Origin: Pannonibacter sp. XCT-53
GTDB taxonomy: Bacteria; Pseudomonadota; Alphaproteobacteria; Rhizobiales; Stappiaceae
NCBI RefSeq assembly: GCF_009915765.1
Contig: NZ_JAABLQ010000001.1
Coordinates: forward strand, 1,240,001-1,304,000
Length of the DNA stretch: 64,000 nt
Direction of reading: 5' to 3'
Shown here: positions 49,615 through 58,634 of the stretch, piece after piece
Layout of the letters: each line of letters begins with the position of its first letter
How positions within the stretch are numbered: the stretch's first letter is position 1
Notes under the pieces: generated by a model
Told to the model about the DNA's origin: nothing
The model's input: only the letters and a program-made list of their open reading frames with translations
Databases searched by the model: none
Position numbers and translations under genes: made by a program

Positions 49615-50175
49615 TTACCCCAAGTCGTCCTCGGCACCGTGCAGAGCCTTGCGCGCAGCATCCAGTCCATGGCCGGCACGGCACAGCGCCGCAAGGTCCT
49701 TGCGGTCGCGGTCGCGGCGGTCTGCATCGTTTTCTTCGTGCCAGCCCTTGCGCCACGGACCAAGGCGGCGGCGCTGTGCGTAGCGGCGGGCGGCTGCGGC
49801 CGCATCGGTGTCGTCGCGCGCGAGCGTTTCCTCGATGACGCTGCGGCTGACCCCGCGGGCGCTGAGTTTCGCGGTGATCTGGCGGCTGGACGCGCCCTTG
49901 CGGCGCAGGCTGGCCGCCTTTGTCTCGGCATAGACCTCGTCATTGACGAGGCCCAAGCGGGCCGCTTTCTTCAGCACGATCTCGACGAGCGGAAGAAACT
50001 CGGCCACGTCGCGCTCATGCGCCCGCGCTGCCTTCTCGACGCGCCGTGTCAGCACCCGGCGCAGGTTGGCGAGTGACGTGGCGTAGCGCTCCAGATAGGC
50101 CAGCGTGATCCGCGTCAGCCGCTCTTCGGTCGGCACGCGCGGCTTCTTGCGCACGAGGTTTGCAGGGTCGGACAT
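49615..50175 (-). CDS. recX: Regulatory protein RecX
   Basis: Inhibitor of RecA filament growth (186 residues). RecX-type three-helix repeats are visible: LAYLERYATSLANLRRVLTRRV, then VLKKAARLGLVNDEVYAETKAASLRRKGASSRQI, where the second part is the characteristic RecX pattern, then ARGVSRSVIEETLA. The highly charged C-terminus (ENDADRRDRDRKDLAALCRAG) is usual for rhizobial forms. It is not next to recA here. Confidence 0.85.
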   Translation of the reverse strand: MSDPANLVRKKPRVPTEERLTRITLAYLERYATSLANLRRVLTRRVEKAARAHERDVAEFLPLVEIVLKKAARLGLVNDEVYAETKAASLRRKGASSRQITAKLSARGVSRSVIEETLARDDTDAAAAARRYAQRRRLGPWRKGWHEENDADRRDRDRKDLAALCRAGHGLDAARKALHGAEDDLG

Positions 50176-50231
50176 GGCCGCAAGCCTACCGGATTCGTGC
50201 CGTGTCTGCCGGGGCGAATACGGACGCCCGC

Positions 50232-51809
50232 TCAGTGCCCGCCGCCTCCGCCGCCCATGGGCTTCGGCCGTTCAACGAAGAAGATTGCCGCCAGCAGCGA
50301 CAGGAACAGCAGCGTCAGGATCAGGAACACGTCGATGAAGGACATCAGGAACGCCTGTTTCGTCACCATGCCGCTCAGCGCCTTCAGTGCCGCCGTCCCG
50401 GCGCCCTCGCCGAGGCTCTGGTAGGTCTGGGTCAGGCCGGCGAGCGTTTCGGTCACCGGGGCCCGCGCGCCGTTGACGCTTTCCTGCAGCCGCGCGTAGT
50501 GGAAATCCTGCCGCTGGCTCAGCACCGTGTTGATGATGGCAAGGCCGACAGCACCGCCCAGGTTGCGCGTCAGGTTGAACAGGCCGGAGGCATTCTTGAT
50601 CATCTGCGGCGGCAGCATGCCGAGCGCGATGTTGTTGATCGGCACCATGCACAGCATCAGCGACGAGCCGCGCAGGATCTGCGGCAGCAGCAGCTCGTGG
50701 AAATCCCAGTCCTGCGTGATGCCGGTCATCAGCCAGGTGCCGGCGGCAAACCCGGCAAAGCCGATGCCCATCATCACGCGCGGATCCAGCACCGACATCA
50801 GCCGTCCGGCCAGTGGCGCGGTCAGGAACATGGCGAGGCCGCTGACGAACATCGTCTCGCCGATCTGCAGCGACGTGTAACCGCGCACGCCCGCCAGATA
50901 GACCGGATAAAGATAGGTGAGCCCGTAGAGCCCGATCCCAAGGACGAAGCTGAACAGGCTGCCCATGGCGAAGTTCTTGTTGGAAAAGGCCGTCAGGTCC
51001 ACCACCGGCTCGCGGGCGGTGAAGGCGCGCCAGAAGAACACGGCGGCGCCCATCAGCATGACGGCCGTGAACAGGACGATTTCCTCGCTCTGGAACCAGT
51101 CCTCGCCGTTGCCTTCCTCCAGCACGAACTCGAGCGAGCCAAGGAACACCGCCATGGCGGCAAAGCCGACCCAGTCGAAATGGTCGAACAGGCTGAGGTC
51201 GGGCTTGTCGAAGTCGATGAGCGTCACGGCGGCCAGTGTCACGAATATGCCGGGCACCACGTTGATCAGGAACAGCCAGTGCCACGAGCCGTAGTCGGTG
51301 ATGTAGCCGCCGAGCGTCGGGCCGATGGTGGGCGCAAGCGTGGCCACGAGGCCGATGATCGGCGAGATGACGTTGAACTTCTCGCGCGGGAAGATGAGAT
51401 AGGCCGTGGCAAACACCGTGGGGATCATGCCGCCGCCGAGAAAGCCCTGCAGCGCGCGCCAGACGATCATTTCCTCGATGGAGGTGGCGGTCGCGCACAT
51501 CAGGCTCATCAGGGTGAAGCCGGCGGCCGAGATCGTGAACATCCAGCGCGTCGACAGCATCCGCGACAGGTAGCCGGACAGCGGTATCATGATCACTTCG
51601 GCGATCAGGTAGCTGGTCTGGATCCAGGGAATGTCGTCGGAAGATGCCGCGAGCCCCGCCTGGATCTCGGCAAGCGAGGCCGAGACGATCTGGATGTCCA
51701 GGATCGCCATGAACATGCCGAAGACCATGCAGAGGAAGGTGAAGAGCTTGCGCCCTTCCCCGCTCCGGCCTGGAGCGTCACTGCTGCTGGTCGCCGCCGC
51801 GCTGGTCAT
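50232..51809 (-). CDS. EmrB/QacA-type MFS drug exporter (DHA2, 14 TM)
   Basis: Inner-membrane proton antiporter (525 residues) working with the adjacent EmrA-like protein. DHA2 features: the first helix FTFLCMVFGMFMAILDIQIV with the conserved Asp, then IPWIQTSYLIAEVIMIPLSGYLSRM. Motif C-type regions such as GLVATLAPTIGPTLGGYITD and a total of about 14 hydrophobic segments follow. The start at ATG 51809 (MTSAAATSSSD) lies 7 bp after the emrA stop; a longer frame from 52070 overlaps emrA and is rejected. Confidence 0.92.
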   Translation of the reverse strand: MTSAAATSSSDAPGRSGEGRKLFTFLCMVFGMFMAILDIQIVSASLAEIQAGLAASSDDIPWIQTSYLIAEVIMIPLSGYLSRMLSTRWMFTISAAGFTLMSLMCATATSIEEMIVWRALQGFLGGGMIPTVFATAYLIFPREKFNVISPIIGLVATLAPTIGPTLGGYITDYGSWHWLFLINVVPGIFVTLAAVTLIDFDKPDLSLFDHFDWVGFAAMAVFLGSLEFVLEEGNGEDWFQSEEIVLFTAVMLMGAAVFFWRAFTAREPVVDLTAFSNKNFAMGSLFSFVLGIGLYGLTYLYPVYLAGVRGYTSLQIGETMFVSGLAMFLTAPLAGRLMSVLDPRVMMGIGFAGFAAGTWLMTGITQDWDFHELLLPQILRGSSLMLCMVPINNIALGMLPPQMIKNASGLFNLTRNLGGAVGLAIINTVLSQRQDFHYARLQESVNGARAPVTETLAGLTQTYQSLGEGAGTAALKALSGMVTKQAFLMSFIDVFLILTLLFLSLLAAIFFVERPKPMGGGGGGH

Positions 51810-51816
51810 GGGCGGC

Positions 51817-53082
51817 CTAGTGCAGGCTGGCCGTGGCGGCGGGATCGGCAGCGCCCGTGCGGGTGTCCACTTCCACCACCACCGACAGGCCGGCGCGCAG
51901 GGCCTCGGCGCCCTTCTGGCCCATCGGCACGGTGATGCGAACGGGCACGCGCTGCACCACCTTGGTGAAGTTGCCCGTGGCATTTTCCGACGGCAGCAGC
52001 GAGAACACCGCGCCTGTTGCCGGCGAGATGCTGTCGACGGTCGCCTCCAGCACCAGTCCCGGATAGGCATCCACCGTCACCGCAACATGGGCACCGGGGC
52101 GGATGTGGCCGAGCTGGGTTTCCTTGAAATTGGCGTCAATGCGGGTGTCGGTCAGCGGCACGATGGCCGCGACCCGGCTGCCCGGTTGAAGCAGCGTGCC
52201 GACCTGCGCCGCCCGGTTGCTGACGATGCCGGCGACCGGCGCACGGATGACGGTAAAGCCGAGGTCATGCTCGGCCTTGTCGAGCCTGGTGCGGGCCGCA
52301 GCCATGGCCGCCTCGGCTTCGAGCTTCTGGCCCTCGAGGACCAGAATGTTGGCACGCGCCACCTCGACGGCGGCCTCCGCGCTCTTCAGGTTGGCCTCGG
52401 CGCTGCGCAGGTCGGCGATGGCCCCGTCGAGGCTTGCCTGGCTCGTGACCTTGCCTTCGGTCAGACGGATCTGCCGGTCGTGGTTGGCGCGGGCCTCGTC
52501 GGCGCGGGCCTGCATGGCAGCGACCGTCGCGGTGGCCTGGGTGACCGAGGCGCGCGCAGCCGTGATCTGACGGGCGATGCGGTCAACGGTCGCCTCGGCG
52601 CTGGCAATCTGGTCCCGCGCGCCCTGCACGGCCAGCCGGTAGTCGCCGTCGTCGATGCGGGCCAGGATGTCGCCGGCCTCGACGCGCTGGTTGTCGCTCA
52701 CCTCGAGGGTGGCCACATGGCCTGACACCTTGGACAGGACGACGGTGATGTCGGTGGTGACATAGGCGTCGTCCGTCGTTTCGACGAAGCGGCCATGCGT
52801 CCACCAGCCATGGCCGGCCCAGGACACGCCACCAAGCGCCGCCAGCGCGATCACGCTGAGGATGGTCCTTGCCTTGGCCTTGCGCCGGCTGCGATCGGAG
52901 GGGATCGGCGACGGATCTCCGGGGTTGCTCCGGGCACGGGTGGGGGGATGTGCTTCCGGTTGACCAGTCGGAGATCCGCCGCCCTCCGCCGCTGCGGGGA
53001 CCGAGCGGCGATCGGGGCCCTCCCCGGCCGTCCGGGCCGGAGAAGAAACGGGGTCGATGCTGGCGGGGACGCTGTCGGACAC
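51817..53082 (-). CDS. EmrA/HlyD-type membrane-fusion protein of drug efflux pump
   Basis: Periplasmic adaptor (421 residues, GTG start). A long Pro/Ser-rich cytoplasmic N-terminus of about 70 residues is unusual. One membrane helix follows (ILSVIALAALGGVSWAGHGW), then TDDAYVTTDITVVLSKVSGHV, which is the EmrA signature. A helical hairpin (about 150-260) precedes APVAGIVSNRAAQVGTLLQPG. It is upstream of the MFS gene and divergent from the TetR gene across a palindromic operator. Confidence 0.92.
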   Translation of the reverse strand: MSDSVPASIDPVSSPARTAGEGPDRRSVPAAAEGGGSPTGQPEAHPPTRARSNPGDPSPIPSDRSRRKAKARTILSVIALAALGGVSWAGHGWWTHGRFVETTDDAYVTTDITVVLSKVSGHVATLEVSDNQRVEAGDILARIDDGDYRLAVQGARDQIASAEATVDRIARQITAARASVTQATATVAAMQARADEARANHDRQIRLTEGKVTSQASLDGAIADLRSAEANLKSAEAAVEVARANILVLEGQKLEAEAAMAAARTRLDKAEHDLGFTVIRAPVAGIVSNRAAQVGTLLQPGSRVAAIVPLTDTRIDANFKETQLGHIRPGAHVAVTVDAYPGLVLEATVDSISPATGAVFSLLPSENATGNFTKVVQRVPVRITVPMGQKGAEALRAGLSVVVEVDTRTGAADPAATASLH

Positions 53083-53141
53083 GGGTTCCGTCCTTCGAGA
53101 ACTGTTCCAGAGGTCGGACCGCTCGCCCGCCTGCAGGCGCT

Positions 53142-53164
53142 ATTGACTGAACGGTTCGGTCAAT
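53142..53164. promoter_or_regulatory. Near-perfect 23-bp palindromic operator between emrA-like and tetR
   Basis: ATTGACTGAACGGTTCGGTCAAT is symmetric at all positions except one pair and the centre. Its TTGACT could serve as the -35 box of the TetR gene (17 bp to CGTTAT). Location and form fit a TetR-family autorepressor that also controls the divergent efflux genes. Confidence 0.82.
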
Positions 53165-53323
53165 GCGTTATAGACCTGCCCGGCATGGCTGGCAAGAGGC
53201 CGTGTCCGGACATGGCAAAAGGCAATTCGGGCGGTCCCGCGCAGGCAGCATTTGACAGGCCCCGGCGGAAAACCTAACCAGATCCCGGGGCCGCAGCGGT
53301 GGCCCCTCAGCAACGGAACGACG

Positions 53324-53968
53324 ATGACATCCGGATCCCCCCGAGCGGCCGCCCAGCCCGGCGACGACCGCCAGGACAGCGCCAAGCGCAACCAGATCCT
53401 CGACGGCGCGCGTCAGGTGTTTCGCGCCAACGGCTTCGACGGCACCAGCATGGATGCGGTCGCCCGGGAAGCCGGCGTGTCCAAGGGCACGCTCTACGTC
53501 TATTTCGACAGCAAGGAAGCCCTGTTCAAGGCGCTGATCCTGAAGGACCGTTTCGACCAGCCGGAAAGCTGCCTGCAGATCCCGGCGACCATCGGCGACC
53601 TGGAACACGACCTCAAGACCATCGCCGGCCTCTATCTGGCCAAGATGATGCAGCCGGACATGATCTCGATGCTGCGCATGGTCATCGGCGCCACCGAAAA
53701 GTTCCCTGACTTCGGCCGCCTGCTCTACGAGGAAGGCCCGCTGCGCGGGCGCGAGAACCTCAAGGAGTTCCTGCGCCCGCATATCGCTGCCGGCGCCCTG
53801 GAGATCGAGGACGAGGACGTGGCCGCCTGGCACTTTCTCGACCTGTGCATTGCCGGCACGTTGCGGCGCATGCTGCTGAACGTCGGTGACGCCCCCACCG
53901 ACGCGGAGCGAACCGCCACGGTCAACGCCGCCGTCCGCGTTTTCCTCAAGGCCTACGGGCGGAGCTAA
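53324..53968 (+). CDS. TetR-family regulator of the EmrAB-type pump
   Basis: Repressor of 214 residues from ATG at 53324 (MTSGSPRAAAQ). The helix-turn-helix is SMDAVAREAGVSKGTLYVYFDSKEALF (about 40-66), the most typical TetR form. The ligand-binding part has a C-terminal domain of the AefR-like type (MISMLRMVIGATEKFPDFGRLLYEEGP). It is divergent from the pump genes, with a 23-bp palindrome in between. An upstream in-frame start at 53252 would place coding close to the operator and was not chosen. Ligand unknown. Confidence 0.9.
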   Translation: MTSGSPRAAAQPGDDRQDSAKRNQILDGARQVFRANGFDGTSMDAVAREAGVSKGTLYVYFDSKEALFKALILKDRFDQPESCLQIPATIGDLEHDLKTIAGLYLAKMMQPDMISMLRMVIGATEKFPDFGRLLYEEGPLRGRENLKEFLRPHIAAGALEIEDEDVAAWHFLDLCIAGTLRRMLLNVGDAPTDAERTATVNAAVRVFLKAYGRS

Positions 53969-54789
53969 CCGACCGAGACCCTGCCCTCACCGAGGCGCAG
54001 CACCATGCCGTCATGGGCCGGAATGACGCCCCTGGGCAGTTCCTGCGTCAGGGCCGCGTGGTCCATGTCGTTGTGCATGTTGGTCAAGACGGCCTGCGCC
54101 GGCTGCAGGTCGGCGATCCAGCCGAGCGCATCAGCGAGCGAGAAATGGCTCGGGTGCTGCGTCCGCCGCAGGGCGTCAATGATCCAGAGCCTGAGTCCTG
54201 CAAAGCGCGTCACCGCCTCCTCCGGAATGCCGGAAACGTCGGGCAGATAAGCCACATCGTCGAAGCGGAAGCCGAGCGCATCGATGTCGCCGTGATGCAC
54301 CTCGATGGGCAGGAAGCGGATGTCGCCCCCCTGCCCGCTGATCACCGTCTCCACGTCCTTCACCAGCCGGAATTCGTCGAGGATCGGCGGATAGGACGAG
54401 CCCGGCGGCGTCTCGAAACAATAGCCGAAGGCCTCGCGCGAGCGGCGCGAGGTTTCCGCGTCCATGTAGACGGGAATGCGCCGGCGTTCGCGGATGGCAA
54501 ACATGCGCAGGTCATCGATCCCGTGCAAATGGTCGGCGTGGGCGTGGGTGTAGAGCACGGCGTCGACGTGATCGACCCCGGCGTCCAGCAGCTGCTCGCG
54601 CATGTCCGGGCCGGTGTCGATCAGAACGGTCGTCGCCCCGGCCTCTCCGATCCGGCGCACGAGGATCGAGCAACGCCGCCGCCGGTTCTTCGGGTTGCGC
54701 GGATCGCAGCTGCCCCAGTCGTTGCCGATCCGGGGCACGCCGCCGGACGAGCCGCAGCCGAGGATGGTGATTTCCAGCTCTGCGCTCAT
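53965..54789 (-). CDS. MBL-fold metal-dependent hydrolase (PhnP-like)
   Basis: Metallo-beta-lactamase-fold phosphodiesterase (274 residues) resembling PhnP, which cleaves cyclic phosphoribosyl phosphates. Metal box THAHADHLHG with His82, His84, Asp86 and His87; N-terminal GCGSSGGVPRIGNDWGSCDP with the Cys-rich zinc loop (RNRRRRCSI). A later His ligand is in HGDIDALGF. It overlaps the tatD-like gene by 4 bp; this TatD - MBL pair next to metG, holB and tmk is conserved in rhizobia, where the true substrate is unknown. Confidence 0.88.
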   Translation of the reverse strand: MSAELEITILGCGSSGGVPRIGNDWGSCDPRNPKNRRRRCSILVRRIGEAGATTVLIDTGPDMREQLLDAGVDHVDAVLYTHAHADHLHGIDDLRMFAIRERRRIPVYMDAETSRRSREAFGYCFETPPGSSYPPILDEFRLVKDVETVISGQGGDIRFLPIEVHHGDIDALGFRFDDVAYLPDVSGIPEEAVTRFAGLRLWIIDALRRTQHPSHFSLADALGWIADLQPAQAVLTNMHNDMDHAALTQELPRGVIPAHDGMVLRLGEGRVSVG

Positions 54790-55574
54790 GCGGCCTCCGG
54801 GCGCGGCACCTTGGAAAACAGGCGGAAGAAATTCTCGCTCGTCTGCCGCGCCATCTCCTCCGGCGACACCCCGTGCACCTCGGCGAGCGTCTCGTTGGTG
54901 AAGGCGGTATAGGCCGGTTCGTTGCGCTGGCCGCGCCGGGGCTGCGGCGCCAGATAGGGGCTGTCGGTTTCCACCAGCAGCCGGTCGCGCGGCACGCTGG
55001 CGGCAATCGCGCGGATCTCGTCGGAGCGCTTGAAGGTCAGGATGCCGGAGAAGGAGACATAGAGCCCCAGCTCCACCCCGCGCCGGGCAAGCTCGGGCCC
55101 CGACGAGAAGCAGTGCAGCACCGCGCGGAAAGCCCCCTTTTCCATCTCGGTGCTCAGGATGGCGATCATGTCGTCATCGGCATCGCGCGAATGGATCACC
55201 AGCGGCAGCTGGGTCCGGCGCGCCGCCTCGATATGGGTGACGAGACCTGCCGCCTGCGCCTCGCGCGGCGACTTGTCGTAGAAGTAATCGAGGCCGCATT
55301 CGCCGATGGCGACCACCTTCGGGTGCGCCGCCAGCCGTTCCAGCTCGTCCGCCGTGATGTCCAGTTCCTCATGGGCGTTGTGCGGATGGGTGCCGACCGA
55401 GCAATAGACGCTGTCGTAATGTTCAGCGATTGCAAGCACTTGCGGGAACTTCCGCACGCGGGTCGAGATCGACACCATCAGCTTCACCCCGGCCGCATGC
55501 GCGCGCGCGATGACCGCATCGCGCTCCTCGGCAAAGTCGGGGAAATCCAGGTGGCAATGACTGTCGACAAGCAT
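54786..55574 (-). CDS. TatD-family metal-dependent deoxyribonuclease
   Basis: TIM-barrel hydrolase of 262 residues from ATG at 55574 (MLVDSHCHLDF, metal ligands His6 and His8). Further family marks: VGTHPHNAHE, IGECGLDYFYDKSP with the metal-bridging Glu, VIHSRDADDDM, and ETDSPYLAP near the end. E. coli TatD and YcfH are 3'-exonucleases acting in DNA repair or turnover. It ends inside the MBL gene start (4-bp overlap). Confidence 0.93.
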   Translation of the reverse strand: MLVDSHCHLDFPDFAEERDAVIARAHAAGVKLMVSISTRVRKFPQVLAIAEHYDSVYCSVGTHPHNAHEELDITADELERLAAHPKVVAIGECGLDYFYDKSPREAQAAGLVTHIEAARRTQLPLVIHSRDADDDMIAILSTEMEKGAFRAVLHCFSSGPELARRGVELGLYVSFSGILTFKRSDEIRAIAASVPRDRLLVETDSPYLAPQPRRGQRNEPAYTAFTNETLAEVHGVSPEEMARQTSENFFRLFSKVPRPEAA

Positions 55575-55699
55575 GGGACATCCTGTGGAAAACGACTGTA
55601 GAACTCTGTTGCTCATCCGTGGAGGAAAAGCCTCGTCGCGTCCGGCTCCCCCTGCTCAGGTCCTGATCCGGCACACCTGCCGCCAGCCGCAGCGCCCCT

Positions 55700-55747
55700 C
55701 ACCCCCCTTGAGAGGGAGATGTCTGCGACAGCAGACAGAGGGGGGGG
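55700..55747 (+). repeat. GC-rich intergenic repeat, family 2, copy 1
   Basis: CACCCCCCTTGAGAGGGAGA, then TGTCTGCGACAGCAGACAGAGG and a G-run. It contains an internal hairpin TGTCTGC-GACA-GCAGACA. It is paired in opposite orientation with 55797-55849. Confidence 0.75.
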
Positions 55748-55796
55748 TCAGCCTGTCGACACGAAACCACGTCCCGGATGATCGGAGGGACCGTTA

Positions 55797-55849
55797 CCCC
55801 CCTCCGCCCCCTGGCGGGGGCAGCTCCCCCCTCAAGGGGGAGAGGGGTG
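55797..55849 (-). repeat. GC-rich intergenic repeat, family 2, copy 2 (inverted)
   Basis: Read on the minus strand it is CACCCCTCTCCCCCTTGAGG, then GGGAGCTGCCCCCGCCAGGG and GGCGGAGGGGGG, matching copy 1 in plan (CCCTTGAG … GGAG … GAGGGGGG). It has its own hairpins GCCCCCtGGCGGGGGC and CCCCCTCAAGGGGG. Confidence 0.75.
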
Positions 55850-55910
55850 CTGCGGCCAAAGGCTCGGCCTTGACCGGCCGGGCCAGACCCGGGCTTTCGC
55901 CCCTCCCCGC

Positions 55911-57473
55911 TCAGCCTTCGCCCGCCTCTGCCTCCGGCTCGACATAGCGCGGGAAGGCCTGTTCCGGCTTGGTGATGGCAACGCCCGGAGCCAGCCGCCC
56001 GGCCGCGCCAAGCGTTGCAAAGCTGCGCTGGCCCGCCGGAACCTGCAGGCCATCCAGCAGCTTGGAGGCCGCCAGCGGCGTCACCGGCTGGGCCAGGATC
56101 GCGATCTGGCGGATCACCTCGGCCGTGACATAGAGCACGGTGTTCATGCGCGCCGGATCGGTCTTCTTCAGCGCCCAGGGCTCTTGCGCGGCGAAATAGC
56201 GGTTCGCCTCGGCCACGCACGCCCAGACGCAATTGAGCGCCTGGTGGATCTCCTGCTTGCCGAATGCCGCGCGGCAGGTCTCCAGCATGGCGTCCGCCTG
56301 ATCCAGGATCGCCTGGTCGGCCTCGGAGAACGCCCCCGGCTGCGGCAGCGCGCCGTCACAGTTCTTGGCAATCATTGACAGCGAACGCGAGGCCAGGTTG
56401 CCCAGGTCATTGGCCAGATCCGCATTGATGCGGTTGACGATGGCCTCGTGGCTGTAGTTGCCGTCCTGCCCGAACGGCACCTCGCGCAGGAAGAAATAGC
56501 GCGTCTGGTCGAGGCCGTAATGCTCGACCAGGTTGAACGGATCGATGACGTTGCCGACCGACTTCGACATCTTCTCGCCGCGGTTGAACAGGAAACCATG
56601 CGCATAGACGCGCTTGGGCAGCGGCAGACCGGCCGCCATCAGGAAGGCCGGCCAGTAGACCGCGTGGAAGCGGATGATGTCCTTGCCGATGACATGCACA
56701 TCCGCCGGCCAGTAGGCCCACTTGGGATCGCTCTCATCCGGGAAGCCGACGCCGGTGATGTAGTTGGTGAGCGCGTCCACCCAGACATACATCACATGCC
56801 GCTCGTCATCCGGCACGGGAATGCCCCAGTCGAAGGTGGTGCGCGACACGGACAGGTCCTTCAGGCCGCGGCTGACGAAGCTGACGATCTCGTTGCGGCG
56901 CTCCGACGGGCCGATGAAATCGGGGTTGGCCTCGTAATGGGCCAGCAGGCGATCCTGATAGGCGCTGAGACGGAAGAAGTAGCTCTCCTCCTCGACCCAT
57001 TCCACGGGCGTGCCCTGCGGGCCGTAGCGCACCCCGTCCGGGCGCAGCTCCGTCTCGCCTTCCTGATAATAGGCCTCGTCTCGGACGGAGTACCAGCCGG
57101 AGTAGCTGTCCTTGTAGATGTCGCCATTGGCCAGCATCCGGCGCCAGATTTCCTGGCTCGACTTGTAATGCCGCTCCTCGCTGGTGCGGATGAAGTCGTT
57201 GTTGGTGCAGCCGAGCGTCTCGACCATCGCGCGGAACCGGGCCGAATTGCGGTCCGCCAGCTCGCGGGGCGTGATGCCTTCCTTGCGCGCCGTCTGCAGC
57301 ATCTTCTGGCCGTGCTCGTCCGTGCCGGTCAGGAAGTACACATCCTTGCCGTCCAGCCGCTGGAACCGCGCCATGGCGTCCGTCGCAATCGCCTCATAGG
57401 CATGGCCGATGTGCGGCACGCCGTTGGGATAGGAGATCGCGGTGGTGATGTAGTAGCGGGGCTTGTCGGTCAT
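55911..57473 (-). CDS. metG: Methionyl-tRNA synthetase
   Basis: Class I aminoacyl-tRNA synthetase (520 residues) charging tRNA-Met. HIGH motif: [13 protein letters not shown] (about 17-29); KMSKS motif: [10 protein letters not shown] near 300-309. The C-terminal anticodon-binding helical domain ends in an acidic tail. The dimerisation (EMAP/TRBP) domain of E. coli MetG is absent, as normal for the shorter MetG2-like alphaproteobacterial form. Zinc-knuckle cysteines of the connective peptide are not present. Confidence 0.97.
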   Translation of the reverse strand: MTDKPRYYITTAISYPNGVPHIGHAYEAIATDAMARFQRLDGKDVYFLTGTDEHGQKMLQTARKEGITPRELADRNSARFRAMVETLGCTNNDFIRTSEERHYKSSQEIWRRMLANGDIYKDSYSGWYSVRDEAYYQEGETELRPDGVRYGPQGTPVEWVEEESYFFRLSAYQDRLLAHYEANPDFIGPSERRNEIVSFVSRGLKDLSVSRTTFDWGIPVPDDERHVMYVWVDALTNYITGVGFPDESDPKWAYWPADVHVIGKDIIRFHAVYWPAFLMAAGLPLPKRVYAHGFLFNRGEKMSKSVGNVIDPFNLVEHYGLDQTRYFFLREVPFGQDGNYSHEAIVNRINADLANDLGNLASRSLSMIAKNCDGALPQPGAFSEADQAILDQADAMLETCRAAFGKQEIHQALNCVWACVAEANRYFAAQEPWALKKTDPARMNTVLYVTAEVIRQIAILAQPVTPLAASKLLDGLQVPAGQRSFATLGAAGRLAPGVAITKPEQAFPRYVEPEAEAGEG

Positions 57474-57560
57474 CAGGGTCGGGCGCTTTCAGCGAGGGGC
57501 GGACAGGTGTCGGAGGACGGCCAGGCAAAGGTCAGCGGCGGAGGCGCGCGGGCGGCACGC

Positions 57561-58634
57561 TCATCCCGGCATTCGCATGACTTCGGAAAGGCTCCGGAAC
57601 ACGTCGATGACAACCTGCTTCTTGTCGAGATTGAGCGCTTCGGCCTCGGCCGCCGCGCGGCCCATCTTTTCCCATACCTCCGTCCACCTGACAAGCCGCG
57701 AGGGGCTGGCAAGATCGGCGCCGGACAGCCGGCCATGCAGCCAGTCGCGGGTCACCGCCAGAAAGGCCTCCCAGTTGTCGGTCTGGCCGCGGGCTGCGAC
57801 CAGGTCGGCGAAGGCATGCAGCTCGGCGACGGGCACCCGGGGCAGCCGCTCCGCCAGCGCCAGGAAGCCGCGGTTGACCGCCAGCCCCTCGCCCGCCATC
57901 AGCAGAAGGGCTGCCCGCAGGCTGCCATCGGCAAAGCGGGCGATGTCGGCCAACGTCGCCGCGTCGGGGCTGTGACCGGCGACCGCCGGGAGCGCCCCGG
58001 CGATCTCCGCCGGCGACAGGGGGCCGAGTTCGAGCCGGCGACAGCGCGAGCGGATCGTCGGGAGCAGGCGACCGGGTGCATGCGACAGCACCAGGAACAG
58101 GGAGTTGGGCGGCGGTTCCTCGAGGATCTTCAGGAGCGCATTGGCCGAGGAGGCATTCATGTCGTCCGCCGCATCGACAATGCAGATCCGCCAGCCGGCG
58201 CCCGAGGCCGTGGTGCCGAAGAAGGACACGGTGCGGCGCACCTCCTCCACCGGCAGCGCCTGCTTGAAGCGTTTGCCCTTGTCGTCCCAGGGGCGGCGCA
58301 GATGCAGGATGTTGGGATGGGCGCCGGCCGCCACCTGCCGCGCCACGGGATGGTCCGGCGCCACGGCCAGGCTTTCGGCAGCAGCCACGGCGGGTGAGAA
58401 CCGGTCGGGATGGGCCAGCGCAAAACGGGCAAAGCGGAACGCCAGCGTGGCCTTGCCGATGCCCTTCGGCCCGCCGATCAGCCAGGCATGGTGAAACCGT
58501 GCCGATCCATACGCGGTGATCAGCTCGCGTTCCACGCTGTGGTGGCCGTAGAACGCCGGCTGGGCACGCGGCAGGGCGACGCCCTCGATCTCGTCGATCT
58601 CGGGGGCAGCCTCGATCTCCTGTGCCCTAGCCAC
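57561..58634 (-). CDS. holB: DNA polymerase III delta-prime subunit
   Basis: Clamp-loader AAA+ subunit (357 residues from GTG at 58634, overlapping the tmk stop by 8 bp). P-loop GPKGIGKATLAFRFARFAL, sensor-like ICIVDAADDMNASSANALLK, then ILEEPPPNSLFLVLSH and the SRC motif TIRSRCRRLEL. The C-terminal collar domain follows. The tmk-holB-metG-tatD order is conserved in alphaproteobacteria. The long upstream frame (to 58823) lies inside tmk and is not used. Confidence 0.94.
   Translation of the reverse strand: MARAQEIEAAPEIDEIEGVALPRAQPAFYGHHSVERELITAYGSARFHHAWLIGGPKGIGKATLAFRFARFALAHPDRFSPAVAAAESLAVAPDHPVARQVAAGAHPNILHLRRPWDDKGKRFKQALPVEEVRRTVSFFGTTASGAGWRICIVDAADDMNASSANALLKILEEPPPNSLFLVLSHAPGRLLPTIRSRCRRLELGPLSPAEIAGALPAVAGHSPDAATLADIARFADGSLRAALLLMAGEGLAVNRGFLALAERLPRVPVAELHAFADLVAARGQTDNWEAFLAVTRDWLHGRLSGADLASPSRLVRWTEVWEKMGRAAAEAEALNLDKKQVVIDVFRSLSEVMRMPG

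Larger units (their letters stand above)
55575..55910. other. Intergenic region between metG and tatD-like gene, holding a repeat pair
   Basis: 335 bp without a gene. It contains two facing copies of a GC-rich palindromic repeat (55700-55747 and 55797-55849). The tatD-like promoter must lie at its left end, close to 55575-55640, but no clear -35/-10 pair is visible. Confidence 0.6.
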
